A DNA stretch of 64,000 nucleotides from DASZHA01 sp035938265 (GCA_035938265.1 DASZHA010000009.1:10896-74895), one strand, 5' to 3'; shown: positions 26,678-35,448, numbered from the stretch's first letter. Notes: a model not told the origin generated them from the sequence alone. A program made the numbers and translations.

Positions 26678-28230
26678 GGCAACCGGGGCTGGTGGGCCTG
26701 GGCGACCGCTCGGCGGAGGGCGGCCAGCTTGTTCTCGGTCTCGAGGAACTCCTCCTCGGGGGTGGAGTCGGCGACCACGCCGGCGGCGGCCTGCATGTAG
26801 GCGTACTGGTCCTTGACCACGACCGTGCGGATGGCGATGGCGGTGTCGAGGTTGCCGCCGAAGCCGACATAGCCGACGGCGCCGGCGTACACCCCGCGGG
26901 CGTCAGGCTCCATCTCGGCGATGATCTCCATGGCCCTAATTTTAGGAGCGCCCGTCACCGTCCCCGCCGGGAAGCAGGCGCGCAGGGCGTCGAAGCTGGT
27001 GCAGCCCTCGGCCAGGGTCGCGGTAACGCGACTGACCAGGTGCATCACCGCGGAGTAGCGCTCGACGAACATCAGCTCCGGCACCTTGACGCTACCGGTG
27101 GCGGCGAAGCGGCCGACGTCGTTGCGCCCGAGGTCGACCAGCATCAGGTGCTCCGCCCGCTCCTTCTCGGACCCGATCAGCTCCTCCTCCATGGCCTGGT
27201 CGCGAGCCTCGTCACTGCCCCGCCGGCGGGTGCCGGCAATCGGCCGGTACTCCACCGCCCCGTCCTCGACGCGCACCAGGATCTCGGGCGACGTGCCCAC
27301 GATGGCGGTGCCCCGCCGCCGCTCGCCGGCGTGGCCCGGCAGACGCAGGTAGTACATGTAGGGCGAGGGGTTGACGGTCCGAAGCACGCGGTAGAGGTAG
27401 AAGGGGTGCGCCGTCATCGGCACCTTCAGCCGCCGTGACACCTGGACCTGGAAGATGTCGCCGGCCAGGATGTACTCCTTGCAGCGCTCGACCTTGGCCA
27501 TGAACTCGTCACGGCCGATGTTCCACTCCCCGTCCGCGAGCTCCGCGCCCGCGTTCTCGCCGTCGTTCGACTGGGGGTAGTCCGGCCCGGGTGGCATGTC
27601 GCCACTGTCGAGGCGCGCCGCCATCTCCTCCACCCTGCCCACCGCGGCGCTGTACGCGGCCTCGATGTCGGTGCCCGCCTCGACCCGGACATGGGAGATG
27701 ATCGTCCGCCGGTGAAGCAGGTGGTCGAAGACCACCACGTTGTCGACCAGGAAGAAGACGCTCTCGGCGACGTCAACCGGGTCGGCACCGGGAGCGGGCA
27801 GCTGCTCGAAGTAGCGCGCCACCTCATACGCCAGGTAGCCCACCAGGCCACCGCGGAACCGCCCGGGCAGGTCGGCGGCGGGCGCCTGGCGCAGGCTCGA
27901 GATCATGCCCTCGAGGTAGGCGATGGGATCGGTGAAGGCCTCAGTCTGGGTGCCGTCCTCGTCCTCCACCTGCGCGTCGCCGCCGCGCATCGTCACCGAT
28001 GCCCGGGGAGGCCCGCTGATGAACGAGTACCGGCCCAGGCGCTCCCCGCCCTCGACCGACTCCAGCAGGAAGCCGGGCCCATCGCCGTTGAGCCGCCAGT
28101 AGGCCGCCACCGGGGTCTCGGTGTCCGCCAGGTCGTGGCGATAAACCGGGATCAGGTTGTAGTCGCCGGCGAGGGCGCGCACCTCCTCCAGCGAAGGCAC
28201 GATCGCCGCCCGCTCGGCCGTCGGGCTCAT
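26674..28230 (-). CDS. trpE: Anthranilate synthase component I
   Basis: Makes anthranilate from chorismate with TrpG. The 518-residue protein has the LLES tryptophan-binding element in FLLESVEGGERLGRYSF, so feedback inhibition by tryptophan is expected. The chorismate-binding half shows PSPYMYYLRL, IAGTRRRGSDEARDQ, EHLMLVDLGRNDVGRF and AGTVTGAPKIRAMEII. Domains are N-terminal regulatory (1-190) and C-terminal catalytic (230-505). ATG at 28230 was chosen; upstream in-frame sequence is aminotransferase shadow. It lies seven bases after the aminotransferase gene. Confidence 0.96.
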   Translation of the reverse strand: MSPTAERAAIVPSLEEVRALAGDYNLIPVYRHDLADTETPVAAYWRLNGDGPGFLLESVEGGERLGRYSFISGPPRASVTMRGGDAQVEDEDGTQTEAFTDPIAYLEGMISSLRQAPAADLPGRFRGGLVGYLAYEVARYFEQLPAPGADPVDVAESVFFLVDNVVVFDHLLHRRTIISHVRVEAGTDIEAAYSAAVGRVEEMAARLDSGDMPPGPDYPQSNDGENAGAELADGEWNIGRDEFMAKVERCKEYILAGDIFQVQVSRRLKVPMTAHPFYLYRVLRTVNPSPYMYYLRLPGHAGERRRGTAIVGTSPEILVRVEDGAVEYRPIAGTRRRGSDEARDQAMEEELIGSEKERAEHLMLVDLGRNDVGRFAATGSVKVPELMFVERYSAVMHLVSRVTATLAEGCTSFDALRACFPAGTVTGAPKIRAMEIIAEMEPDARGVYAGAVGYVGFGGNLDTAIAIRTVVVKDQYAYMQAAAGVVADSTPEEEFLETENKLAALRRAVAQAHQPRLP

Positions 28231-28237
28231 GGCAAGG

Positions 28238-29413
28238 TCACCGCTGACGACCGGCGACGTACTCCTTGATGCGCTCGACACCCTCCAACAGGTACGGGAT
28301 GTCCTTGGCGTAGGAGAGGCGGAGGAAGCCCTTGCCCATGGCGCCAAATGCGGTACCAGCGAGGGTGGCCACCCCGGCCTCGCCCAGCAGGCCGTCGGCC
28401 AGCTCACGCTCACCGAGGCCGGTGCCGGTTACGTTGGGAAAGACGTAGAAGGCGCCACCTGGACGGTGGCAGTGGATCCCGGGGACGCCGTTGAGGGCGT
28501 CGACGACCGCGTCGCGCCGGGATCGGTATTCGTCCAGCATGCGGTTCACGGCGGCGTCCGACTCCGGCGCCTCCAGCGCGGTCATGGTGGCGACCTGGAT
28601 GAACGCGGTGGCGCAGGAGCTGCTGTTGATCATCAGCGTCTCCATGGCGTGTATAAGCTCGGCCGGCGCCACCCCGATGCCCAGGCGCCAGCCGCACATC
28701 GCGTAGGCCTTGGAGAGGCCGTCCATGACCACCGTCCGCTCCAGCATCCCGGGGAGGGACGTGATCGAAGGCACCGGCCCGTCGTAGGCGATCTGGCTGT
28801 AGATCTCGTCCGACACCACCCAGAGGTCGCGCTCGACCGCCAGCTCGGCCACCGCCTTGAGGTCGTCTTCGTGGAGGATGCCGCCAGTCGGGTTCTGGGG
28901 GGAGTTCAGGATCACCATCCGGGTGCGCCCGGTGACCAGGGCGGCAAGCTCGTCGGCGTCGAAGCGGAAGTCACTCTCCTCGCGCAGCGGCAAACTGACG
29001 GGAACGCCACCAAAGAAGCTGACCAGGGAGGAGTAGATGGGGTAGCCGGGGTCGGGCAGGATGACCTCGTCGCCCTCGTTGATCAGGGCCATGATCGCGA
29101 ACATCAGGATGTTCTTGCTGCCCGGGGTCATGATCACCTGCTCGGCGGCGATCTCCTGGCCCATTCGGCGGCTGTAGTGCTCGGCGACCACCTTGCGCAC
29201 CTCGGGGATGCCCCCCGAAGGCGTGTAGTGGGTGTATCCGTCCTCGATGGCGGCCTCGGCGGCGGCCACGATATGGGGTGGAGTGGCGAAATCGGGTTCG
29301 CCGATCTCAAGATGCAGGATCGAGCGTCCCTCGGCTTCCAGACGGTTCGCCCGGGCCAGCACTTCGAAGGCCGATTCGGTACCAAGTTGTGCCATGCGAG
29401 CGGCCCACCTCAT
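28238..29413 (-). CDS. PLP-dependent aminotransferase, class I/II (aspartate/aromatic type)
   Basis: A 391-residue fold-type I aminotransferase. Motifs: LHLEIGEPDFATPPHIV, the PGSKN segment, NSPQNPTGGILHEDD (cofactor Asn), VVSDEIYSQIAYDG (Asp and Tyr) and the PLP lysine in GLSKAYAMCGWRLG. As the first gene of the trp-aro operon it probably transaminates phenylpyruvate and 4-hydroxyphenylpyruvate with glutamate, or acts on aspartate; substrate is inferred from context only. Two starts are possible, ATG 29413 and ATG 29395. A TAGAAT box ten bases before the first suggests a very short 5' leader. It is divergent from the GGDEF/HD-GYP gene. Confidence 0.9.
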   Translation of the reverse strand: MRWAARMAQLGTESAFEVLARANRLEAEGRSILHLEIGEPDFATPPHIVAAAEAAIEDGYTHYTPSGGIPEVRKVVAEHYSRRMGQEIAAEQVIMTPGSKNILMFAIMALINEGDEVILPDPGYPIYSSLVSFFGGVPVSLPLREESDFRFDADELAALVTGRTRMVILNSPQNPTGGILHEDDLKAVAELAVERDLWVVSDEIYSQIAYDGPVPSITSLPGMLERTVVMDGLSKAYAMCGWRLGIGVAPAELIHAMETLMINSSSCATAFIQVATMTALEAPESDAAVNRMLDEYRSRRDAVVDALNGVPGIHCHRPGGAFYVFPNVTGTGLGERELADGLLGEAGVATLAGTAFGAMGKGFLRLSYAKDIPYLLEGVERIKEYVAGRQR

Positions 29414-29418
29414 TGTCA

Positions 29419-29436
29419 GGCCGATTCTAATCGGCC
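29419..29436. promoter_or_regulatory. 18-bp palindrome overlapping divergent promoters
   Basis: A perfect inverted repeat, GGCCGATT-CT-AATCGGCC, lies in the 41-base gap between the aminotransferase and the GGDEF/HD-GYP gene. On the minus strand the -10-like TAGAAT (29429-29424) of the trp-aro operon lies within it, and plus-strand -10 candidates do too. This is the layout of a repressor operator. No regulator can be named from sequence. Confidence 0.55.
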
Positions 29437-29454
29437 AATATGGGCGGAGTTCCA

Positions 29455-31701
29455 ATGGGCAAACTCGGCAGAACACGATTGGTCGAGCGGCTCTGGTCAG
29501 CGAGAACCTCGACCAAAGTGCTGCTCTTCTTCATATTCGCCAGCCTCATACCCCTGTATGGGCTCGTGGCGCTGACGGACCGCGCCAACTCCTCCATCTT
29601 GCGTGCCCAGCAGCTGGAGAACCTGACAAATCGCTCGGTCTCCCTCTCGGCCCAGATCGACGACCAGCTGGGCACCTGGAGCGCCAACTCCAAGCAGCTG
29701 GCCCAGGACCCGCAGACGGTCCGCTTCCTGGGCCACGACCCCGCGGCTTCCCCGGACGACATGGTCAACGCCCTCCGCCGTGCCCAGGGGTCCGACCCCA
29801 GCTTCAAAGCCACCTTCCTGCTCGATCCCGGTGGGGCGGTGGTGGCCAGCTCCGACCCGGCGTTCGATGGAAGCCGCGAGCTGGCCGGGACGCAGATGTT
29901 CGAGCAGCCCAAGGCCGGCAACCAGTACATCTCCGACCTCACCATCGGCAAGGCGGCACCAGTGCCCGGCATCTACTTCACGTCGCCCGTCCGGGACGCC
30001 GTGGGCACCGTGGTCGGGGTCGCCGGGCTGCGCGCAGCCCCGGACAAGCTCTTCGGCTTCTTCCGCACCGACCTCCTCGGCCAGCAGCGCTACGCCATGC
30101 TGATGGACCAGTACGGCATCATCATCGGCACCTCGGGGACCCAGCAGGCCCTGTACCACGCCCTGGCGCCGCTCAACGACACCCAGCAGCAGGTGCTGCG
30201 CCAGAACCAGAGCTTTGGCAACGCCCCGGTGTCCGACCTGGGCATGACCGACCTCGCCGACCGCCTCCAGGGGCAAAAGAGCGCGGGCAGCACGACCGGT
30301 TTCTTCAAGCCCACCAACCAGCAGACGGTGTTCGGGTTCGCACCGCTGTCGACGGAGCCCTGGCAGATCGTGGTGGCCCAGCCGGAGGCGGCCTTCCTGG
30401 CGCCGATTGACCAGTCGCGCAACAACACCATCGGCTTCACCACCGTCGCCGCGGCGATCATCATCGCCGTCATCTACGTGGTGGCGCGGGCATTCGAGCG
30501 GACCGAGCGGCAGTCGCTCACCGACGCCCTGACGGGGCTCCCCAACCGCCGCTACTTCCACGACATCCTCGACCGGGAGCTGATCCGGAGCCAGCGCAAC
30601 AGCCGCCCGCTGAGCCTGATCAACGTGGACCTCGACCACTTCAAAGCGGTCAACGACGAATACGGCCACAGCAAGGGCGACGAGATCCTGCGTGCCTTCG
30701 CCAAGGTGCTCAAGGAGCAGGTGCGCTCCATAGATCTCCCCGTCCGCTATGGCGGCGAGGAATTCCTAGTGCTCCTCCCCGACACCGACAAGGAGGGGGC
30801 GGTGATGGTGGCGGAGAAGATACGCCGCGCCGCCGACCGCCTCTCCATCCCCCGGCTGGGCAGCATGCCCGGGCGCAAGGTCACGGTCTCGGCCGGGATC
30901 GCCACCCACCCCAACGACTCACTGGCCGGCGAGGAGCTGGTTCGCTGCTCCGACCAGGCGATGTACCTGGCCAAGAACCTGGGGCGAAACCAGGTCATCG
31001 GCTACGGCATGGAGTCCAGCATCAACGTGCTTGCCCGCAACCCCGAGAAGGTCCACCTCCTGGTCCAGAACGCCAACAAGGCCACCATCGAGGCCCTGGC
31101 GGCGGCCATCGACGCCCGCGATACCTACACCCACGGCCACTCGCACCGCGTCGCCGACTATGCCCGCATCATCGCCACCGAGCTGGAGGAGGTCGAGGAG
31201 ATCGACATGGAGAACCTCCACCTCGGTGCCCTGCTCCATGACGTCGGCAAGATCGGCATCTCCGACCAGCTGCTGCGCAAGCCCAGCAAGCTGACGCCCC
31301 AGGAGTTCGAGGTCGTCAAGAGCCACGTCCAGATCGGCTATGAGATGGTGCAGGGGGTCGAGTTCCTGCGCAACATCGGGCCGATCATCCTCCACCACCA
31401 CGAGAACTTCGGCGGGGGCGGCTATCCCAACGGCATGCAGGGCAAGGCCATCCCGGTGGAGTCGCGGATCATCATGGTCAGCGACGCCTTCGACGCCATG
31501 ACCAGCACCCGCACCTACCGCAAGGCCGGTCCAGTGGAGCACGCCCTCGAGGAGCTGACCAAGCACGAGGGTCGGCAGTTCGACCCCGACGTGGTCGAAT
31601 CCCTCAAGCGAGCCGTGCGTAAGGGCAAGCTCAAGCTCCTCAGCCAGCCCCCCGCCACCGCGGCCCAGATGGAGATGAGGGCCGCCGAGGGGGGCGCCTA
31701 G
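29455..31701 (+). CDS. Membrane GGDEF/HD-GYP cyclic-di-GMP protein with extracytoplasmic sensor
   Basis: A 748-residue protein. TM1 (about 22-42) and TM2 (about 322-345) flank a roughly 280-residue extracytoplasmic region that looks like a Cache-type sensor. The GGDEF domain (about 355-520) has NVDLDHFKAVND and an active RYGGEEF signature, preceded at five residues by RSID, the RxxD inhibitory site. The HD-GYP domain (about 545-720) has LLHDVGKIGI and HHHENFGGGGYPNG with its metal ligands. Both synthase and phosphodiesterase activities look possible. ATG 29455 is preferred over 29440 because a GGAG sequence lies 6-7 bases upstream. It is divergent from the trp-aro operon across a palindrome. 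Confidence 0.9.
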   Translation: MGKLGRTRLVERLWSARTSTKVLLFFIFASLIPLYGLVALTDRANSSILRAQQLENLTNRSVSLSAQIDDQLGTWSANSKQLAQDPQTVRFLGHDPAASPDDMVNALRRAQGSDPSFKATFLLDPGGAVVASSDPAFDGSRELAGTQMFEQPKAGNQYISDLTIGKAAPVPGIYFTSPVRDAVGTVVGVAGLRAAPDKLFGFFRTDLLGQQRYAMLMDQYGIIIGTSGTQQALYHALAPLNDTQQQVLRQNQSFGNAPVSDLGMTDLADRLQGQKSAGSTTGFFKPTNQQTVFGFAPLSTEPWQIVVAQPEAAFLAPIDQSRNNTIGFTTVAAAIIIAVIYVVARAFERTERQSLTDALTGLPNRRYFHDILDRELIRSQRNSRPLSLINVDLDHFKAVNDEYGHSKGDEILRAFAKVLKEQVRSIDLPVRYGGEEFLVLLPDTDKEGAVMVAEKIRRAADRLSIPRLGSMPGRKVTVSAGIATHPNDSLAGEELVRCSDQAMYLAKNLGRNQVIGYGMESSINVLARNPEKVHLLVQNANKATIEALAAAIDARDTYTHGHSHRVADYARIIATELEEVEEIDMENLHLGALLHDVGKIGISDQLLRKPSKLTPQEFEVVKSHVQIGYEMVQGVEFLRNIGPIILHHHENFGGGGYPNGMQGKAIPVESRIIMVSDAFDAMTSTRTYRKAGPVEHALEELTKHEGRQFDPDVVESLKRAVRKGKLKLLSQPPATAAQMEMRAAEGGA

Positions 31702-31757
31702 GCAGCAGGCGGCGGGGTGAGGCGCGGCGATTGCCTATCGTTGGTTAGGCTGCTGGC

Positions 31758-31763
31758 TATTCT
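31758..31763 (+). promoter_or_regulatory. -10 box of korAB, leaderless start
   Basis: TATTCT ends six bases before the korA ATG at 31770, in the 68-base gap after the GGDEF/HD-GYP gene. No Shine-Dalgarno sequence was found, so a leaderless transcript is inferred. Confidence 0.45.
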
Positions 31764-31769
31764 TACTTG

Positions 31770-33668
31770 ATGGCTCTAGCTGAGGCGACCGAGAAGGCCG
31801 CCGCCAAACACGACCCGGTAACCAACGACTTCACCTTCCAGGCGGCCACCATCAACGGCTCCGGGAGCCAGACCTCCAACCTGATCCTCACCCGAGCTCT
31901 CTTCTCGATGGGCATCCCGGTGGCCCCCAAGAACGTCTTCCCCTCCAACATCGAGGGGCTGCCGACGTGGTTCAACATCCGGGTTTCGCCGCAGGGATAC
32001 CAGTGCGTCAAGGGCGATGTCGACGTGCTCGTCGCGCTCAACCCCACCACCTGGCAGCGCGACATCCACGGCGCCAACGCCAATGCCGCCGTCATCCATG
32101 AGGAGAGCTACCCGGTCACCGGAAACATGCAGCGTGACGACGTCTTCTACTACGCGGTCCCCTTCCACCGGCTGGGCCAGGAGAACATCGACAACCCCGA
32201 CCTGCGCAAGTACCTGACCAACATGATCTATGTGGGCGCCGTCGCCTGGGCCCTGGACATCCCCATGGACGTGATCGAGGCGGCCACCGTCGGCCAGTTC
32301 AAGACCAAGCCCAAGGCCGTGCCCCTGAACATGAAGTCGATCCAGGTTGGCTTCGACTACTGCAAGGAGCACCACACCAAGCAGGACCCGTACCGGGTTG
32401 CGCCGATGAAGGGCAAGACGGAGGGCAAGATCCTGATCGAGGGCAACGACGCCCTCGCCCTCGGGGCCGTCATGGGCGGCTGCACGGTGGGCGCGTGGTA
32501 CCCGATCACGCCGAGCTCGAGCGTCTTCGACTACATGGAGCAGCACGCCAAGCGGTTCCGCACCGACGCCGAGACGGGCGAGCGCAACATCGCGATCGTC
32601 CAGGCCGAGGACGAGCTGGCGGCCGCCGGTATCACCATCGGCGCCGGCTGGGCGGGGGCGCGGGCGATGACCGCGACGTCCGGCCCAGGGCTCTCGCTGA
32701 TGGCGGAGTTCGCCGGGCTCGCCTACTACGCCGAGGTGCCGGCGGTGATCGCCGACATCCAGCGCATCGGACCCTCGACCGGGCTGCCGACGCGGACGTC
32801 GCAGGGTGACATTCAGTTCGCCCACCTGCTCTCCCACGGCGACACCAAGCACGTGCTCCTCATCCCCGCCACCGCCGAGGAGTGCTATGAGTTTGGCCAA
32901 CTGGCCTTCGACCTCGCCGACCGGCTGCAGACCGTGATCTTCGTCATGAGCGACCTGGACCTGGGCATGAACCTCTGGATGTCGCCCCCGTTCAAGTACC
33001 CCGAGCGCAAGTTCGACCGGGGCAAGGTGCTCTCCGCCAAGGACCTCGACCGGGTGCAGGAGTGGGGCCGCTACCGCGATGTCGACGACGATGGCATCGG
33101 CTGGCGCACCCTGCCCGGCACCAACCATCCCCGCGCCGGATATTTCACCCGCGGCTCGGGCCACGACGAGAACGCCCTCTACACCGAGCTACCCGAGGTC
33201 TACGAGCGGGTGATGGACCGCCTCAAGAAGAAGTACCGCACCGCCCGTCGCTACATGCCGCCGGCGATCATCGAAGGCACCGGCAATAAGGTCGGCATCA
33301 TCGCCTACGGCACCAGCCACCACGCCATGGTCGAGGCCCGCGACCAGCTCTCCGAGCAGGGCCTCGAGACCGACTACTGCCGGGTACGTTCAATCCCGTT
33401 CCCGCAGGACGTGCTCCGCTTCATCGCCCGCCACGAGCGCGTATACGTCGTCGACCAGAACCGCGACGGCCAGATGTACGACCTCCTGCGGCTGACGATG
33501 AACGCGGCCCAGGACACGCTCCTGTCCGTCCGGCATTACGACGGCACCCCGATCCCGGCGCGCGCCATCGTCGAGCCCATCCTGATCGACCAGGGCCTGG
33601 CCTCGGTCCACGACTTCGAGCGACCCAAGGAGGTCTATGCCCTCCCGGTTGAGGGAGCCAACACATGA
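31770..33668 (+). CDS. korA: 2-oxoacid:ferredoxin oxidoreductase, fused gamma-alpha subunit
   Basis: Large subunit of a two-subunit 2-oxoacid (probably 2-oxoglutarate) oxidoreductase. Residues 1-190 are the gamma domain (GSGSQTSNLILTRALFSMG). Residues 210 onward are the alpha pyrimidine-binding domain, with GAWYPITPSSSVFDYMEQ, QAEDELAAAGITIGAGWAG and RIGPSTGLPTRTSQGD. At 632 residues it matches the fused KorA type found in actinobacteria and archaea. It transfers electrons from CoA-dependent oxidative decarboxylation to ferredoxin and often replaces 2-oxoglutarate dehydrogenase in the TCA cycle. ATGA overlap couples it to korB. Substrate is assigned by family resemblance. Confidence 0.92.
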   Translation: MALAEATEKAAAKHDPVTNDFTFQAATINGSGSQTSNLILTRALFSMGIPVAPKNVFPSNIEGLPTWFNIRVSPQGYQCVKGDVDVLVALNPTTWQRDIHGANANAAVIHEESYPVTGNMQRDDVFYYAVPFHRLGQENIDNPDLRKYLTNMIYVGAVAWALDIPMDVIEAATVGQFKTKPKAVPLNMKSIQVGFDYCKEHHTKQDPYRVAPMKGKTEGKILIEGNDALALGAVMGGCTVGAWYPITPSSSVFDYMEQHAKRFRTDAETGERNIAIVQAEDELAAAGITIGAGWAGARAMTATSGPGLSLMAEFAGLAYYAEVPAVIADIQRIGPSTGLPTRTSQGDIQFAHLLSHGDTKHVLLIPATAEECYEFGQLAFDLADRLQTVIFVMSDLDLGMNLWMSPPFKYPERKFDRGKVLSAKDLDRVQEWGRYRDVDDDGIGWRTLPGTNHPRAGYFTRGSGHDENALYTELPEVYERVMDRLKKKYRTARRYMPPAIIEGTGNKVGIIAYGTSHHAMVEARDQLSEQGLETDYCRVRSIPFPQDVLRFIARHERVYVVDQNRDGQMYDLLRLTMNAAQDTLLSVRHYDGTPIPARAIVEPILIDQGLASVHDFERPKEVYALPVEGANT

Positions 33669-34933
33669 GCGCGCAGCGGGGCAGGGACGGCGGCAAGCAC
33701 GACCACAGCGACAGCGAGCCCGACAAGGCCAACATGGAGGCACCGGAGAACACGCCCCGCGTCGATGCCAGCCAGATCCAGGCCGGGCAGAGGCCACCCG
33801 ACGAGGGCCGGCGTCGTGAGGAGTCTGCTTCCCGGGGCTCGACCAGTGGCACCAGCCAGGACTCGGGCGACGACCAGGACGGCGCGGTAGCCGTCGCCGA
33901 GAAGCCCGCCGCCAACGGCAACAACCGGATCGGGCTCAAGCGCGACGACTACAAGGGGGCGTCGACCACGCTGTGCGCCGGCTGCGGCCACAACGCGATC
34001 ACCAACCACATCGTGAGGGCCTTCTACGAGTACGGGGTGGAGCCCTACCGGCTGGCCAAGATGAGTGGGATCGGCTGCTCCTCCAAGGCGCCGGCTTACT
34101 TCGTCAGCCAGGCGCATGGCTTCAACGCCGTCCACGGCCGGATGCCGTCGGTCGCCACCGGCGCCAAGCTGGCTGACCGCGAGCTGATCGCCATCGGCGT
34201 CAGCGGCGACGGCGACACCGCCTCGATCGGCCTGGGCCAGTTCTGCCACATGATCCGGCGCAACCTCAACATGGTCTACATCTGCGAGAACAACGGGGTC
34301 TACGGGCTGACCAAGGGCCAGTTCTCGGCCACCTCGGAGATGGGCAGCAAGGCCAAGACCGGCGAGGTCAACCCCTTCGAGAGCATCGACATCTGCGGGC
34401 TCGCCATCGAGCTCGGGTGCACGTTCGTGGCGCGCTCGTTCTCCGGCGACGGCAAGCAGGTGGTGCCGCTGATCGAGGCGGCGCTGGCCCACCGCGGCAC
34501 GGCGGTCCTGGACATCATCAGCCCCTGCGTCACCTTCAACGACCATGAGGGCTCGACCAAGAGCTACAAGTACGTCAAGGAGCACGACATCGCCCTCCAG
34601 GACCTGGACTTCATCCCCTTCTTCGAGAACATCGAAGCCGACTACGACGAGGGCACCACCACCGAGATCGAGCTCCATGACGGCTCCAAGATCGTCCTCC
34701 GCAAGCTGGCTCACGGCGAGCACAACCCGCGCAGCCGCCAGGACGCCATGCGGGTGATCCACGAGGCTCGGGAGAAGGGCGAGATCCTCACCGGCATGAT
34801 CTTCATCGACGCCGTGCACCCCGACCTGGCCAGCATCGAGCGCATCCCCACGCGGCCACTGCGGGACTTCACCGAGACTGAGCTCCGCCCTAGCCGGCCG
34901 GAGTTCGCAGAGCTGATGAAGGACTACGCCTAA
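33665..34933 (+). CDS. korB: 2-oxoacid:ferredoxin oxidoreductase beta subunit
   Basis: ThDP- and [4Fe-4S]-binding subunit. After about 85 residues of polar, Asp/Glu/Ser/Gly-rich sequence with no predicted fold, the enzyme proper starts with TLCAGCGHNAITNHIV (two cluster cysteines). It continues with KMSGIGCSSKAP (third), the ThDP motif SGDGDTASIG with Asn about 25 residues on (ICENNGVYGLTKGQ), and DIISPCVTFND (fourth Cys). The 422-residue length exceeds the usual 280-370 because of this N-terminal extension. The ATG overlaps the korA TGA by four bases, so the extension is likely to be translated unless the internal ATG at residue 24 is used. Confidence 0.92.
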   Translation: MSAQRGRDGGKHDHSDSEPDKANMEAPENTPRVDASQIQAGQRPPDEGRRREESASRGSTSGTSQDSGDDQDGAVAVAEKPAANGNNRIGLKRDDYKGASTTLCAGCGHNAITNHIVRAFYEYGVEPYRLAKMSGIGCSSKAPAYFVSQAHGFNAVHGRMPSVATGAKLADRELIAIGVSGDGDTASIGLGQFCHMIRRNLNMVYICENNGVYGLTKGQFSATSEMGSKAKTGEVNPFESIDICGLAIELGCTFVARSFSGDGKQVVPLIEAALAHRGTAVLDIISPCVTFNDHEGSTKSYKYVKEHDIALQDLDFIPFFENIEADYDEGTTTEIELHDGSKIVLRKLAHGEHNPRSRQDAMRVIHEAREKGEILTGMIFIDAVHPDLASIERIPTRPLRDFTETELRPSRPEFAELMKDYA

Positions 34934-34961
34934 CCCGAGAAGGGCCGCGCCGGGCCATCTG

Positions 34962-34967
34962 TAAAAT
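34962..34967 (+). promoter_or_regulatory. -10-like box before tRNA-Leu
   Basis: TAAAAT lies 11 bases before the first base of the tRNA, in a short A+T-richer stretch after korB. No convincing -35 was seen. Confidence 0.4.
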
Positions 34968-34978
34968 TGCAGGTTCGT

Positions 34979-35065
34979 GCCGCCCTGGTGGAATTGGTAG
35001 ACACGCAACGTTCAGGGCGTTGTGAGCGCATGCTCGTGGAGGTTCGAGTCCTCTGGGCGGCACCA
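34979..35065 (+). tRNA. tRNA-Leu (anticodon CAG)
   Basis: The acceptor stem GCCGCCC pairs exactly with GGGCGGC at 35055-35061, followed by discriminator A and an encoded CCA (35063-35065). The anticodon stem CAACG/CGTTG encloses the loop TTCAGGG, giving anticodon CAG (reads CUG). A long variable arm (GAGCGCATGCTC) marks a class II tRNA, and GGTTCGAGTCC is the T arm. The discriminator A matches the UGGU of the T-box at 9785-9800. Confidence 0.97.
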
Positions 35066-35113
35066 AACTGAGCGCACGCGGCGCAGTCCGCAGACGGGAT
35101 GGGCCCTGCCGCC

Positions 35114-35365
35114 TTAGCCGAACTTGATGTTCGCGACGGAGACCAGGACGAAGACCAGGGTCAGGCCGATGGTGATCTGGAAGAGCGTCCGCTCCAGGCC
35201 GCGCTTGGTGCGGTAGCCACCGCCACTGTCGCCGCTGCCGCCACCGATGGTGCCGCCCAGGCCGCTGGTCGACTTGGGCGTCTGCAATAGCACCGAGACG
35301 ATCAGCAGGATCCCCGTCACCAGCTGGATGACCTGGAGGACGGTGTGCAGCGGGAAGTTCTTCAC
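35114..35365 (-). CDS. secG: Preprotein translocase subunit SecG
   Basis: An 83-residue membrane protein with two hydrophobic helices (about 7-27 and 55-78) joined by a Gly/Ser-rich loop. LQVIQLVTGILLIVSVLLQT, GLGGTIGGGSG and the end ITIGLTLVFVLVSVANIKFG match SecG. It stabilises SecYE during Sec-dependent export. The GTG start at 35365 gives a normal length; a TTG nine bases upstream is possible. It is convergent with the tRNA and near tpiA-pgk-gap, the usual location in Gram-positive genomes, though separated from them by three genes. Confidence 0.92.
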   Translation of the reverse strand: MKNFPLHTVLQVIQLVTGILLIVSVLLQTPKSTSGLGGTIGGGSGDSGGGYRTKRGLERTLFQITIGLTLVFVLVSVANIKFG

Positions 35366-35448
35366 GAGCGCCAAAGCTACCACAGGTCGACCCGGGCGCC
35401 AGCCGACACGGCGGTGATATTGCGGGCGCAGATATACTTGTTGGTGGT

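Noticed and set aside
29414..29454. trp attenuator or leader peptide upstream of the aromatic operon
   Set aside because: The divergent gap is only 41 bases, too short for a leader peptide with terminator; no T-box elements are present.
31776..33164. 462-codon minus-strand frame opposite korA
   Set aside because: korA motifs are unambiguous on the other strand; the antisense product has no recognisable domain.
34934..34978. G+C-rich inverted sequence after korB as an intrinsic terminator
   Set aside because: The pairing is short and no U-run follows; the A+T-rich stretch is better explained as a tRNA promoter element.
33635..35008. 457-codon minus-strand frame opposite korB
   Set aside because: Shadow of korB, reaching into the tRNA gene, which a real coding sequence would not do.
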